Notes under the pieces: model-generated
Told to the model about the DNA's origin: nothing
The model's input: only the letters and a program-made list of their open reading frames with translations
Database searches by the model: none
Made by a program: the position numbers and the translations under genes
NCBI GenBank assembly: GCA_047972425.1
Contig: JBKEAR010000068.1
Location: 1 to 35,344 of the forward strand
From: JBKEAR01 sp047972425
GTDB taxonomy: Bacteria > Pseudomonadota > Alphaproteobacteria > JBKEAR01
Length of the DNA stretch: 35,344 bases
Direction of reading: 5' to 3'
Shown: in pieces, positions 25,159 through 34,454 of the stretch
Numbering within the stretch: position 1 is the stretch's first letter
Layout: each line of letters starts with the position of its first letter

Positions 25159-25196
25159 AAGACCTCCAAGCATAGATAATTAATGACATCAAAGTA

Positions 25197-25224
25197 AGTA
25201 TAGCATTTATATGATAGTATGTAA
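25197..25224 (-). promoter_or_regulatory. Probable glgC promoter
   Basis: On the minus strand: -10 TATACT (25197-25202), a 16-bp spacer, -35 TTACAT (25219-25224). The start would fall about 30 bases before the glgC ATG. It matches the consensus moderately. Confidence 0.45.
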
Positions 25225-25340
25225 GCCTATGTTTAAAATTTATTTTATTATATAGGTATGTTATTTTGGTATAATGCTACTATAAATAACCAAGGTATTT
25301 TTATTACCTTTGCAATTATTGCATATCTTCGCTTCTTGGC

Positions 25341-25373
25341 TTGACAAAAGCCTATAAATAATGAACAAATAAG
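25341..25373 (+). promoter_or_regulatory. Possible glgA-glgP promoter
   Basis: A perfect TTGACA lies about 65 bases before the glgA start (within CTTGACAAAAGCC). The only -10 candidates at normal spacing are weak (AACAAAT). A second TATAAT lies further upstream near 25270. Low confidence on the exact elements. Confidence 0.3.
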
Positions 25374-25407
25374 ACATTCTATTCACTTTTTAAGGAAGTT
25401 GATTGCT

Positions 25408-26856
25408 GTGCGTGTGTTATTTATGGCCTCTGAGGTTTTTCCTCTGATTAAAACGGGCGGCTTAGCTGATGTTGCTGGGAGCCTACCTTTAGCATTAAAA
25501 GAATCCGGTGTGGATGTTCGTTTGTTTATGCCTGCCTATAAGGGTATAAAGGATATGGTTAGGGATATGCAAAAACCGATTTATTTCGGCAATCCGTTAG
25601 GTATATCCGATTGTTGGGTTATAGAAGCCAAACACCCCACTGAAGATATGACAATTTATTTATTAGATGCACCGGCTGCTTTTGAGCGTGACGGCGGGCC
25701 ATATTTAGATGCCAATGGTGTTGATTGGCCCGATAATGATTTGCGTTTTGCCTTATTTAGCCGTATTGGTGCATTAATGTCTTTAGCCGGCGATATGATA
25801 GGTTTTCGCCCCGATATTATCCATTGTAACGATTGGCAAACCGGCTTAACGCCGGCTTTATTGCGGCAATGGGGCGGTAAGGGCATACCCACCGTATATA
25901 CAATCCATAATTTACAATATCAAGGGAATTTCCCGGCTTGGAATCGGGAGCGTTTAGGTATTTCGGGCGAGCAATTTTCGGTACATGGTTTAGAGTTCCA
26001 TGGCCAAATTAGTTATATGAAAGCCGGTATTTGGTTTAGTAGCCATTTATCGACCGTTAGCCCCACCTATGCCAAAGAGATTACCACGGCCGAATATGGT
26101 ATGGGCTTAGATGGTTTGGTTTCAAGCAAGGCGCATCAGTTAACCGGTATTATTAACGGGATTAATGTGGAAGAATGGAATCCCGAAACCGATAAAAATA
26201 TTGCCAAAAATTATTCCGAAGAAAGTATTTTGGGTAAAAAACAAGCCCGTAAAGAACTTTTAAAGCATTTTGATCTTGCGAATGACCCGCTACGTCCGGT
26301 TATTGGCATTGTCTCGCGCTTAGCCGAGCAAAAAGGGTTAGACCTTGTTTTGGCGGCATCGGAAGAAATTATCAAAAATGGTGCAACCCTTGTATTGTTA
26401 GGCTCGGGCGATAAAGGCTTAGAGCATGGCTTTACCGAGTTGCAAAAAGCTTACCCCAAACATGTGGGTATTTATTTGGGTTATAATGAAGCTTTATCTC
26501 ATAAAGTGATTGCGGGTTCTGATTATTTACTTATTCCATCGCGCTTTGAACCTTGTGGTTTAACCCAAATGTTTGCTATGCGCTATGGTACAGTACCAAT
26601 TGTGCGTTATACGGGTGGCTTGGCCGATACAGTGGTCGATTACTCGGTACGCGGAGAGGGCAATGGTATTGTTTTTGGTTATGCATCTAAAGACGATGTT
26701 GTCCATGCATGTAAACGTGGTGTGGAACTTTTTGAGAACCGCCGCATGTATAATGAAGTGCGCCGCAGAGGAATGAAAGAAGATTTCTCTTGGCTGAACT
26801 CGGCAAAACAGTGGAAGCAATTATACGAAGAAATCATCAATAATAATCAACATTAA
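25408..26856 (+). CDS. glgA: Glycogen synthase (GT5)
   Basis: 482 residues from GTG 25408. This start gives the family N-terminus (M)RVLFMASEVFPLIKTGGLADV and is 9 bases after AAGGAAG. A TTG at 25399 directly abuts that Shine-Dalgarno and is unlikely. It transfers glucose from ADP-glucose to the growing alpha-1,4-glucan. The KTGGL motif (Lys15) binds the ADP-glucose diphosphate. HNDW-type HCNDWQTGLTPALL and the C-terminal RFEPCGLTQMFAMRYG loop with the retaining-GT Glu are intact. glgP follows 31 bases later. No branching enzyme (glgB) is in this window. Confidence 0.96.
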   Translation: MRVLFMASEVFPLIKTGGLADVAGSLPLALKESGVDVRLFMPAYKGIKDMVRDMQKPIYFGNPLGISDCWVIEAKHPTEDMTIYLLDAPAAFERDGGPYLDANGVDWPDNDLRFALFSRIGALMSLAGDMIGFRPDIIHCNDWQTGLTPALLRQWGGKGIPTVYTIHNLQYQGNFPAWNRERLGISGEQFSVHGLEFHGQISYMKAGIWFSSHLSTVSPTYAKEITTAEYGMGLDGLVSSKAHQLTGIINGINVEEWNPETDKNIAKNYSEESILGKKQARKELLKHFDLANDPLRPVIGIVSRLAEQKGLDLVLAASEEIIKNGATLVLLGSGDKGLEHGFTELQKAYPKHVGIYLGYNEALSHKVIAGSDYLLIPSRFEPCGLTQMFAMRYGTVPIVRYTGGLADTVVDYSVRGEGNGIVFGYASKDDVVHACKRGVELFENRRMYNEVRRRGMKEDFSWLNSAKQWKQLYEEIINNNQH

Positions 26857-26887
26857 AAATTTATCTATAATTATTTAGGAGTAATGA

Positions 26888-29350
26888 ATGGAAAATCATT
26901 ATCAATCAGCGGATTATTCTAATGCTGCAAATATTAAAAAAGCATTGTTAGATGTTATGGTGCATGAGATTGGTCGGGACCCCGAAGGGGCATCGTCTTA
27001 TGCATGGTATAATGCCGTTGCCGAGGTTGTTCGCCGTAAAATGGGTGAAAATTTGGTGAAAACCGAAAAAGCAACCAAAGAAAAACAAGCCAAACAAATG
27101 TTTTATCTTTCGATGGAATATTTGCTTGGGCAAAGCATGTATAAACGCCTGACCGATTTGGGTATGGATGAATCTATGCGCTCTGCATTATCGGAATTTG
27201 GCGTGAATTTAGATGAACTTGTTTACGAGATTGATAGCGATGCCGCATTGGGTAACGGTGGTTTAGGCCGCCTTGCAGCTTGCTTTTTAGATTCCATTGC
27301 CTCCCATGCTTATCCGGCTTGGGGTTATGGTTTACGTTATGATTACGGTATGTTTATTCAAGATATCGAAAACGGCTTACAAACCGAGCGCCCCGAAACA
27401 TGGTTGCGTTATGGAAACCCATGGGAGTTTGCGCGCCCGGGGACAGATTATAATATTCAGTTTGGTGGCCGTGTGGTAGAGTTTACCCGCGCCGATGGCA
27501 CAAAAGGCCATGAATGGATTGATAGCGATAATGTGCGTGCCATTGCTTATGATATGCCAATTACCGGTTTTGATACCGATGCGGTTGCTAATTTACGGTT
27601 ATGGAGTGCAAAATCGCCCGATGAATTTAATTTAGCAAGCTTTAATACGGGTAATTATGTAGAAGCCGTGGCCGATAAAGTGGGTGCAGAAACTTTAACC
27701 AAAGTCTTATACCCTAACGATAATACCCAAGAGGGTAAAGCTTTACGCTTACGCCAAGAATATTTCTTTGTGTCGGCATCGTTGCAAGATATTATGTTTC
27801 GCCATAAAAAATATTATGGCTCATTCGATAATTTAGCCGATAAAGTGGCTATTCAGCTTAACGATACCCACCCTGCATTGGCCGTACCAGAGCTAATGCG
27901 TTTACTGATGGACGAACATAAATATGATTGGGATAAAGCTTGGGATATTACAACCAATGTAATCTCTTATACCAACCATACTTTATTGCCTGAGGCGTTA
28001 GAGAAATGGTCAATCCATTTAATGAAGCAAAATCTCCCACGTCACTTAGAGATTATCTTTAAAATTAACGAGATTTTCTTAACCCAAATTCGTTACCAAT
28101 ATCCGGGTAATCCGGGCATTTTAAAAACATTAAGTTTGGTCGATGACGATAGTCAGTCGGTGCGTATGGCCCATGTGGCTATTGTGGGCTCTCATAAAGT
28201 TAATGGTGTGGCAGCCCTGCATTCAGAGCTTTTAAAACGCTTTATGTTCCCGGAGTTCGATGCTTATTACCCCGGTAAATTTGTAAACGAAACCAACGGG
28301 ATTACACCACGGCGCTGGTTATACCAAGCCAATAGAGAATTAACCGCTTTAATTTCCGAAAAAATTGGAACGAGTTGGGTTAAAAACCTCGATGAGCTCC
28401 GCAAGTTAGAAGCTTATGTGGATGATAAAGATTTTTGTGCGCGTTTTGCCGCTGTAAAAAAACAGCGTAAAGAAAAATTAGCAAAACTCATTAAAAAACG
28501 TCTTGATATCACCATTAATCCCGATGCACTCATCGATACACAGGTAAAGCGTATTCATGAATATAAGCGCCAGCTTTTAAATGTATTGCATGTGATTACC
28601 CGTTATAACGAAATTCGCGATAATCCAAGCGCGGACTTCCAAGAGCGTGTGGTTGTATTTGCGGGTAAAGCGGCACCGGGTTATTTTATGGCCAAAAAGA
28701 TTATCGCTTTAATCAATGATGTTGCCGATACAATCAACCATGACCCAATCATTAAAGATCGTTTAAAAGTTGTGTTTATCCCCAATTATAATGTTTCGCA
28801 AGCCGAGGTTATTATTCCGGGTTCTGATCTTTCGGAGCAAATTTCTACCGCCGGTACCGAAGCTTCGGGCACGGGCAATATGAAGTTTGCCTTAAACGGC
28901 GCATTGACTATCGGCACGCTCGATGGTGCTAATGTGGAAATTAAAGAAGAAGTGGGCGATGATAATATCTTCATCTTTGGTATGACAACCGAAGAAGTGG
29001 AAGAAAAACGCGCACAAGGTTATAACCCGACCGATTATTATAATAACAACCCTGCACTTAAGCGCGTGTTGGATATGTTGCGCGATGGTTATTTTAACCC
29101 GCAAGATCCCTATAAATATCGCGATATTTATGACAATTTAACCGTTAATGGCGATCATTTTATGCTTTTGGCTGATTATGAATCTTATATTGAATGCCAA
29201 AAAGAGGTAGAGAAACTCTATCGTCATAATCGCGACCAGTGGGTAAGGGAGTCTATCTTAAACGTTGCTCGTATGGGTAAATTTAGCTCCGATAGAACCA
29301 TCCATGGTTATTGTGCCGATATTTGGGATATTCAATCACTGGGTATTTAA
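26888..29350 (+). CDS. glgP: Glycogen/maltodextrin phosphorylase (GT35)
   Basis: 820 residues. It releases glucose-1-phosphate from alpha-1,4-glucan ends with PLP as cofactor. The PLP lysine is Lys666 in EASGTGNMKFALNGA. The LGNGGLGRLAACFLDS block and RIHEYKRQLLN are present and typical. The N-terminal phosphorylation/AMP region of the animal enzymes is absent, as in bacteria. A clear Shine-Dalgarno (TTAGGAG) precedes the ATG. Being co-transcribed with glgA places synthesis and breakdown in one operon, so flux must be set at the enzyme level or by substrate. Confidence 0.96.
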   Translation: MENHYQSADYSNAANIKKALLDVMVHEIGRDPEGASSYAWYNAVAEVVRRKMGENLVKTEKATKEKQAKQMFYLSMEYLLGQSMYKRLTDLGMDESMRSALSEFGVNLDELVYEIDSDAALGNGGLGRLAACFLDSIASHAYPAWGYGLRYDYGMFIQDIENGLQTERPETWLRYGNPWEFARPGTDYNIQFGGRVVEFTRADGTKGHEWIDSDNVRAIAYDMPITGFDTDAVANLRLWSAKSPDEFNLASFNTGNYVEAVADKVGAETLTKVLYPNDNTQEGKALRLRQEYFFVSASLQDIMFRHKKYYGSFDNLADKVAIQLNDTHPALAVPELMRLLMDEHKYDWDKAWDITTNVISYTNHTLLPEALEKWSIHLMKQNLPRHLEIIFKINEIFLTQIRYQYPGNPGILKTLSLVDDDSQSVRMAHVAIVGSHKVNGVAALHSELLKRFMFPEFDAYYPGKFVNETNGITPRRWLYQANRELTALISEKIGTSWVKNLDELRKLEAYVDDKDFCARFAAVKKQRKEKLAKLIKKRLDITINPDALIDTQVKRIHEYKRQLLNVLHVITRYNEIRDNPSADFQERVVVFAGKAAPGYFMAKKIIALINDVADTINHDPIIKDRLKVVFIPNYNVSQAEVIIPGSDLSEQISTAGTEASGTGNMKFALNGALTIGTLDGANVEIKEEVGDDNIFIFGMTTEEVEEKRAQGYNPTDYYNNNPALKRVLDMLRDGYFNPQDPYKYRDIYDNLTVNGDHFMLLADYESYIECQKEVEKLYRHNRDQWVRESILNVARMGKFSSDRTIHGYCADIWDIQSLGI

Positions 29351-29389
29351 TCCATCGCAATTTAATCCTTTGGGATTAAAAAAGGGGAG

Positions 29390-29418
29390 TATGGGGGCTT
29401 TATGCCCTCATATTTTTT
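29390..29418 (+). terminator. Terminator after glgP
   Basis: TATGGGGGC (29390-29398) pairs with GCCCTCATA (29404-29412) with one G-U pair, followed by six T residues. A smaller hairpin, TTTAATCC/GGATTAAA, lies just upstream. Confidence 0.85.
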
Positions 29419-29440
29419 GGGTTGACTATATAAAAATATA

Positions 29441-29457
29441 AACACACGAAGTGTGTT
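29441..29457. repeat. Short perfect inverted repeat before the PBP gene
   Basis: AACACAC and GTGTGTT around a GAA loop. It lies 64 bases before the PBP ATG, in the 5' region. It has no T-run, so it may be a small mRNA hairpin or protein site. Confidence 0.35.
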
Positions 29458-29520
29458 AATACTTATTTCAGCCTTTTTTATTATTTATATAAGGATAAAG
29501 GGAAAAATATAGGATTAGGC

Positions 29521-31455
29521 ATGGCCAAGAGAGCGCAAAAAACATCGACAAAAGCGAAAACAACAACCAAGAAAAAACCAACAAGCCGTGTAAGAAAAAC
29601 CACAAATAATAAAAAGCAAACCCGCTGGTTTTGGCGGTGGTTGCGGCGGTTATTGCTTTGGTGTGTTGTATTGGGGATTTTGGCATTTATTGGGCTGATT
29701 GCGATTTTAGGGCCAACCTTGCCCAATGTGAACGAGGCATTTTCACCAAGGCGCGATGCCGTTGTCACCATTAAAGATGCTTATGGGGCAACAATTTATC
29801 GCAAAGGGGCTAATTGGGGCGAGCCGCTTACGGTAGAAGAGCTCCCGCCATCCATGGCCGATGCCTTAATTGCTGTAGAAGATAAGCGTTTTTATTATCA
29901 TTTTGGTATCGACCCTTATTCCATTAGCCGTGCGGTCTATCGTAATGTTCGTTATGGCCGGCGCGAGGGTGGCTCTACCATTACCCAACAGCTCGCCAAA
30001 AATATGTTTTTAACCAATGAGCGTAGCTTAAAGCGTAAAGCGCAAGAGGCCTTATTATCTTTATGGTTAGAATGGAAGTTCACCAAAGACCAAATATTAA
30101 CCATCTATTTTAACCGTGTTTATTTCGGCACCAATGCATGGACGGTCGATGGGGCATCGCAAGCCTATTTTGGTCATTCGGCTAAAACACTTTCTATTTG
30201 GGAGTCCGCCATGTTGGCTGCGATTATGAAGAGCCCCAACGGTTATAACCCCCATAGTAATTTAAAACGCGCCAATGAGCGCACCCAACTTGTGCTTAAA
30301 CTCATGCTGGATCAAAATAAGATTACCGAGGCCGAATATCAAGCGGCTCTTAGTGAAGGCGCTAATAAAGTTTATGCCCGGCAAAATAAAGGCAGTTCTT
30401 GGTTTATCGATTGGGTGCTTGCACAATCGCAAGCTTTTGTGCAAACGGCCAATGCGGATATTATCATTGAAACCACCTTTGACCCCCAAGCTCAAAAACT
30501 TGCCCAAGATATATTGAATAAATATATCGATAGCGATGGCAAAAGTCAAAATTTTGCCCAAGGGGCGATATTATCGGTAACAAGCGATGGTGCAGTTATG
30601 GCAATGGTGGGCGGGCGCGATTATAAGCAATCGCAATTTAACCGAGCCACCCAAGCCAAACGCCAACCGGGCTCTTCATTTAAGCCTTTGGTTTGGCAAG
30701 TCGCCTTGCAACAGGGCATGACGTTAAATGATAAAATGGTCGATGCACCCGTAGATATTAACGGTTGGAAACCCCAAAATTATAGCCGTAACTATAAGGG
30801 CGAGGTTACATTGCAACAGGCTTTACGTAGCTCTATTAACACAATCGCTGCCCAATTGGCTGTTATGGTGGGGCCGCAAAATATTGTGGATGCCGCCTAT
30901 CGCCAAGGGGTAACAACATCATTAGAACCCAATTTTTCTATTGCCCTTGGTGCCGAGGAAGTCACATTGCAAGATATGGTCAGCCTTTATAGTAGTTGGG
31001 CAAGCGGGGGTTACCAAATATTCCCTTGGGGGATTAAACGCATTGTGAATAGTTACGATGTTGTTTTATATGCCCATGAAGATCAAAAATTTAGCCAAGT
31101 GGTTTCTACCCCTGTTGTCGCCCAAATGAACTTAGCCTTAAGCGATGTGATCAACAAAGGCACGGCCAAAAATGCGCAACTCCCCTTTGATGTTGCCGGT
31201 AAAACAGGTACAACACAAGATTACCGCGATGCTTGGTTTTTAGGATATTCATCAAATTTTGTTACCGGCGTATGGTTAGGTAACGATGATAATAGCAAAA
31301 CCAATAAAGTAACAGGCGGTAGTGTGCCGGCCAAAATTTGGCATGATTATATGGGGGCAATCCACCAAGGCCTACCGCCGGCCGATTTACCCAAACCGCT
31401 CAATACCCATATTCTTGACGATGCCGACCCCACCCGCGATTTAATTTTGTGGTAA
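29521..31455 (+). CDS. Penicillin-binding protein 1A-type peptidoglycan synthase
   Basis: 644 residues, a bifunctional class A PBP, compact compared with ~850 in E. coli PBP1a. A long Lys/Thr/Arg-rich cytoplasmic tail (1-40) precedes one membrane helix (about 42-64). The GT51 transglycosylase domain follows, with catalytic Glu120 in AVEDKRFYYHFGID, then GGSTITQQLAKNMFL and RKAQEALLSLWLEWKFTK. The transpeptidase domain has Ser385xxLys388 in PGSSFKP, the SSIN (SxN) motif, and Lys561 in GKTGTTQDYRDAWF. It polymerises and cross-links peptidoglycan in the periplasm. The tail is more basic than usual and could bind nucleic acid or membrane, but this is common in class A PBPs of alphaproteobacteria. 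Confidence 0.95.
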   Translation: MAKRAQKTSTKAKTTTKKKPTSRVRKTTNNKKQTRWFWRWLRRLLLWCVVLGILAFIGLIAILGPTLPNVNEAFSPRRDAVVTIKDAYGATIYRKGANWGEPLTVEELPPSMADALIAVEDKRFYYHFGIDPYSISRAVYRNVRYGRREGGSTITQQLAKNMFLTNERSLKRKAQEALLSLWLEWKFTKDQILTIYFNRVYFGTNAWTVDGASQAYFGHSAKTLSIWESAMLAAIMKSPNGYNPHSNLKRANERTQLVLKLMLDQNKITEAEYQAALSEGANKVYARQNKGSSWFIDWVLAQSQAFVQTANADIIIETTFDPQAQKLAQDILNKYIDSDGKSQNFAQGAILSVTSDGAVMAMVGGRDYKQSQFNRATQAKRQPGSSFKPLVWQVALQQGMTLNDKMVDAPVDINGWKPQNYSRNYKGEVTLQQALRSSINTIAAQLAVMVGPQNIVDAAYRQGVTTSLEPNFSIALGAEEVTLQDMVSLYSSWASGGYQIFPWGIKRIVNSYDVVLYAHEDQKFSQVVSTPVVAQMNLALSDVINKGTAKNAQLPFDVAGKTGTTQDYRDAWFLGYSSNFVTGVWLGNDDNSKTNKVTGGSVPAKIWHDYMGAIHQGLPPADLPKPLNTHILDDADPTRDLILW

Positions 31456-31833
31456 TCAATATTACTTCCTGCTTCATATATCCATCTAATAAAATTAAGA
31501 TAATAACGGCATTTAATGCATATAATTTATATACATATGCGTAAATTATATATATTTATAATATGCATTTCATAAGTTTATATTCATTTTTTATTGCAAT
31601 TTTATATTGCTTATGTATAATGAACTTGAAATTTAATAAAATTGTTAAATTTTAATGGGTTATAAAGTAAATAATAATAAAAAAATAGTCAATTACTATG
31701 TTTTTTTATTGTTTGTTTTGCGTGTGCTTTTAATTAATATAATAAAAATAATAATTACAAGAGTATTATTATATGAGTTGGCAAAATATTAAGTAAAGCA
31801 TTTAAAATATGGGTGTAACAAAGGAATGTTGAG
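31456..31833. other. AT-rich intergenic region, no gene seen
   Basis: About 378 bases of very AT-rich DNA between the PBP and autotransporter genes. It holds several AT-only inverted repeats: ATAATTTA/TAAATTAT (31522-31549), AAATTTAA/TTAAATTT (31629-31652), and an AT hairpin with A/T flanks at 31679-31707 that could be a weak terminator. A promoter and regulatory sites for the autotransporter should lie here, but I cannot place them reliably. Confidence 0.5.
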
Positions 31834-34338
31834 ATGAAGACGAAGAGTTTATTTTTATCAGTATTAATGCTGGCAACTAGCCCAGTAGCTTTTGCGGCAA
31901 CGCAAACTTGCTCGGGTGCAGGTGGTTCTCTTGTGGGTGGGGTTTGTACGTTTAACTCTCTGCCGGGACCGTTAAGTTATCCAAATACCGCAACAGATGT
32001 AAATTTATCAAGATCGCAATATGAGATTACTTCATCTGGTTCAACAACAACAATAACAGGGCCTGTGGATAATTTAACAATATCCGATGCTTCAAGTATT
32101 GTGGTTCTTAGTAGTTATACGGGTGGTAATTTACAACATGAGCTTACGATGTCAGGTAATAATGAGATTAGGGGCGATGTTGATTTTGGTGATAGCTTTA
32201 CGGGTACGGGTACGCAAAATTTAAGATTAGAAAATAATGCGATATTAGATGGTAATTTTACATCTGAAACTGCGGATCCTAGTACAGTTGATACAAACCG
32301 AGGTACTTATGTTGATTTATATGATAACTCTCAGATAACTGGTAATATTACTACAGCAGATAAGGCATATGATCAAATTACTATTCTGGGCACCTCTGTT
32401 GTTGGTGGCGATATTACAACAGGCGATGAAGTTGAGGGTGTTTGGCCTCATGATGGGGATAATATCCTTTTAGCGGACAGCTCTGTCGTGAAGGGCAATA
32501 TCTATATGGGTGCCGGTTATGATATTCTTTCGATTAATCCTTTGGCGACTATTGAAGGTACTGCAGACGGTGGCGATGGCGATAATGATGAAATAGAAAT
32601 TTTTAGTCGCGCGGAAATGTTGGATAATTACAAAAATTTTGAATATCTCATTTATTATTACTCTAAGTCTGGATATCTGGATAGTTCGAATTTAGATTTA
32701 GGCGGTAGCTATACAACGCCTTCTGAGTCAATTGATATTTCCTTTATTAATTCTAATGTTATTATGACGGGCGGTGGCGTTGGAGAATATACGTTTAATA
32801 GTGGTGTTACGGCCGATGGTGATACGGTATTTGATTTTATGGATGGTGCTGTTGGGGATCATTTAATTCTAACTTCTGGTAGTAAATCCACAGGCTCAAT
32901 GGCTTTAGATTCAACTTTATTGAAGTTCGATACGGATTTTGCAAATAAAACATCGGATTATATTACGGTTGCAGGTCAACTTACGGGTAATGGTATTGTT
33001 TATATTAATGATATTACTTCGGCAACATATGACGATTATAATAATACAACTCAGGGCGAGGCTGAAGCGCAATCTGCCCAAAATGGTACAATTTTATTGA
33101 TTGATGCGCCCAATGATACAACTCAAGACGAAAATTATGTGTTTGAAACTACACAGCAGCATGGTGGCACAAATTTAGCTCTGTTTACAGGTTCTCCGTT
33201 TGTTTGGGAGCTATATCGTGCGTCTAATCAATGGGTGATGGGATATTATAGTGATACAAGGCCAACTTATGTTGAGCCATCTTGCGAGGATGATGGTACT
33301 TGCCCACCGCCGCCGCCGCCACCGTCTGAGCCTAAAATAGCTGCCGAGGCTGTGGCTTATGCTTCTTTACCAGCAGTATCTAAAGAGATGGCGCGCTCCG
33401 ATACTTTGCATGAGCGTCTTGGTGAGCTTCGTAATAATCAGGGTTGGGTGGGCACAGGTTCTTCCAATTTAAAAACAAATTTAGGAACCAAGTGGCATAA
33501 TACTATCGGTTTCAATGAAAGCCGTGCCAATGCTTGGATAAAAGGGAATATTAATCATTTTGGTTACGATAAAGATGCTGGCTTTGATGTTTCGGGTACT
33601 TTTGGTGGTGTTGAAATCGGTATTGATAAAAAATTCGACCTCCCCGCGGCTTCTCCGCAATGGAGTGTATTCACCGGTGTGTTTGGTGGTTACAAAACAG
33701 GTGATTTTTCAACCAGTGGCGAGGGTGATAAATATTCCTCCAACCTAGGTGCGGATATTGATGTGGATATGTGGGAGCTTGGTGCTTATGCCACATTCTT
33801 TAATACAGCGGGCACATATATTGACATTGTTGGAAAATATATGGATTTTGATACTAGTATTGATGCGGACCCAACAAGTTCATCGACCGATGGCTATGGG
33901 CTTTCAGCCTCTGTAGAAGTTGGCCATAGTTTCGATTTAAGAAAAGCATGGATTATCGAACCCCAAGCCCAATTAGAATATGCTTATATCAAATGGGATG
34001 ATTTGTTCACGGGTGTAAATAATGTCGAGTTTGACACATATAATTTTTTAACTGGTCGTGTGGGAGTACGTGTGGAAAAAACAATTCTCACATCTGCTGG
34101 CGAGGTCAAGCCATGGGGTTATATTGGTGTTGTTCATGAATTTTCAGATACACCCCAAATAACATATGCGGGCTTAGAGCTAGATGGTCCTGAGTTGGAT
34201 ACTTCAGGCGAAATTAAACTGGGTATCACGGCCGATGTTTACCGTTCCGTTCAGCTTTATTCGGATGTCGCATATACAACCGATTTTAGCGATTACGATG
34301 CTGTTCGGGGTAACTTAGGTGTCCGCGTTGAGTGGTAA
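31834..34338 (+). CDS. Autotransporter (type Va secretion) outer membrane protein
   Basis: 834 residues. Signal peptide: MKTKSLFLSVLMLATSPVAFA, cut before ATQTC. The passenger (about 22-485) is Gly/Asn/Thr/Asp-rich with repeated short strands such as ITGNITTADKAYDQITILG and VVGGDITTGDE, as in beta-helical passengers. A short Pro-rich linker (PPPPPPP, near 490-497) is preceded by a CEDDGTC pair of cysteines. The C-terminal ~275 residues form a 12-strand beta-barrel translocator, beginning near RANAWIKGNINHFGYD and ending NLGVRVEW with the expected terminal aromatic residue. No protease or lipase motif is evident in the passenger, so adhesion or surface-layer roles are more likely than enzymatic ones. 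The Shine-Dalgarno AAAGGAA is good. Confidence 0.9.
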   Translation: MKTKSLFLSVLMLATSPVAFAATQTCSGAGGSLVGGVCTFNSLPGPLSYPNTATDVNLSRSQYEITSSGSTTTITGPVDNLTISDASSIVVLSSYTGGNLQHELTMSGNNEIRGDVDFGDSFTGTGTQNLRLENNAILDGNFTSETADPSTVDTNRGTYVDLYDNSQITGNITTADKAYDQITILGTSVVGGDITTGDEVEGVWPHDGDNILLADSSVVKGNIYMGAGYDILSINPLATIEGTADGGDGDNDEIEIFSRAEMLDNYKNFEYLIYYYSKSGYLDSSNLDLGGSYTTPSESIDISFINSNVIMTGGGVGEYTFNSGVTADGDTVFDFMDGAVGDHLILTSGSKSTGSMALDSTLLKFDTDFANKTSDYITVAGQLTGNGIVYINDITSATYDDYNNTTQGEAEAQSAQNGTILLIDAPNDTTQDENYVFETTQQHGGTNLALFTGSPFVWELYRASNQWVMGYYSDTRPTYVEPSCEDDGTCPPPPPPPSEPKIAAEAVAYASLPAVSKEMARSDTLHERLGELRNNQGWVGTGSSNLKTNLGTKWHNTIGFNESRANAWIKGNINHFGYDKDAGFDVSGTFGGVEIGIDKKFDLPAASPQWSVFTGVFGGYKTGDFSTSGEGDKYSSNLGADIDVDMWELGAYATFFNTAGTYIDIVGKYMDFDTSIDADPTSSSTDGYGLSASVEVGHSFDLRKAWIIEPQAQLEYAYIKWDDLFTGVNNVEFDTYNFLTGRVGVRVEKTILTSAGEVKPWGYIGVVHEFSDTPQITYAGLELDGPELDTSGEIKLGITADVYRSVQLYSDVAYTTDFSDYDAVRGNLGVRVEW

Positions 34339-34361
34339 CATTTCATAAAAATAAAATCAGC

Positions 34362-34395
34362 AGAGCCTTACATGGTTTCAATAATGTAGGGCTCT
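34362..34395. repeat. Stem-loop after the autotransporter gene
   Basis: AGAGCCTTACAT (34362-34373) pairs with ATGTAGGGCTCT (34384-34395), including one G-U pair, with a 10-nt loop. It is followed by AAAATA rather than a T-run, so it is not a canonical plus-strand terminator, but it may end or stabilise the autotransporter mRNA. Confidence 0.45.
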
Positions 34396-34454
34396 AAAAT
34401 AGTGTTTAATTATCCCAAAAATAAAGTGGGAATAGAGTAAATAGGTTAAGGTTT

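Noticed and set aside
25399..25407. TTG start for glgA.
   Set aside because: It directly abuts the Shine-Dalgarno; GTG 25408 has proper spacing and matches the family N-terminus.
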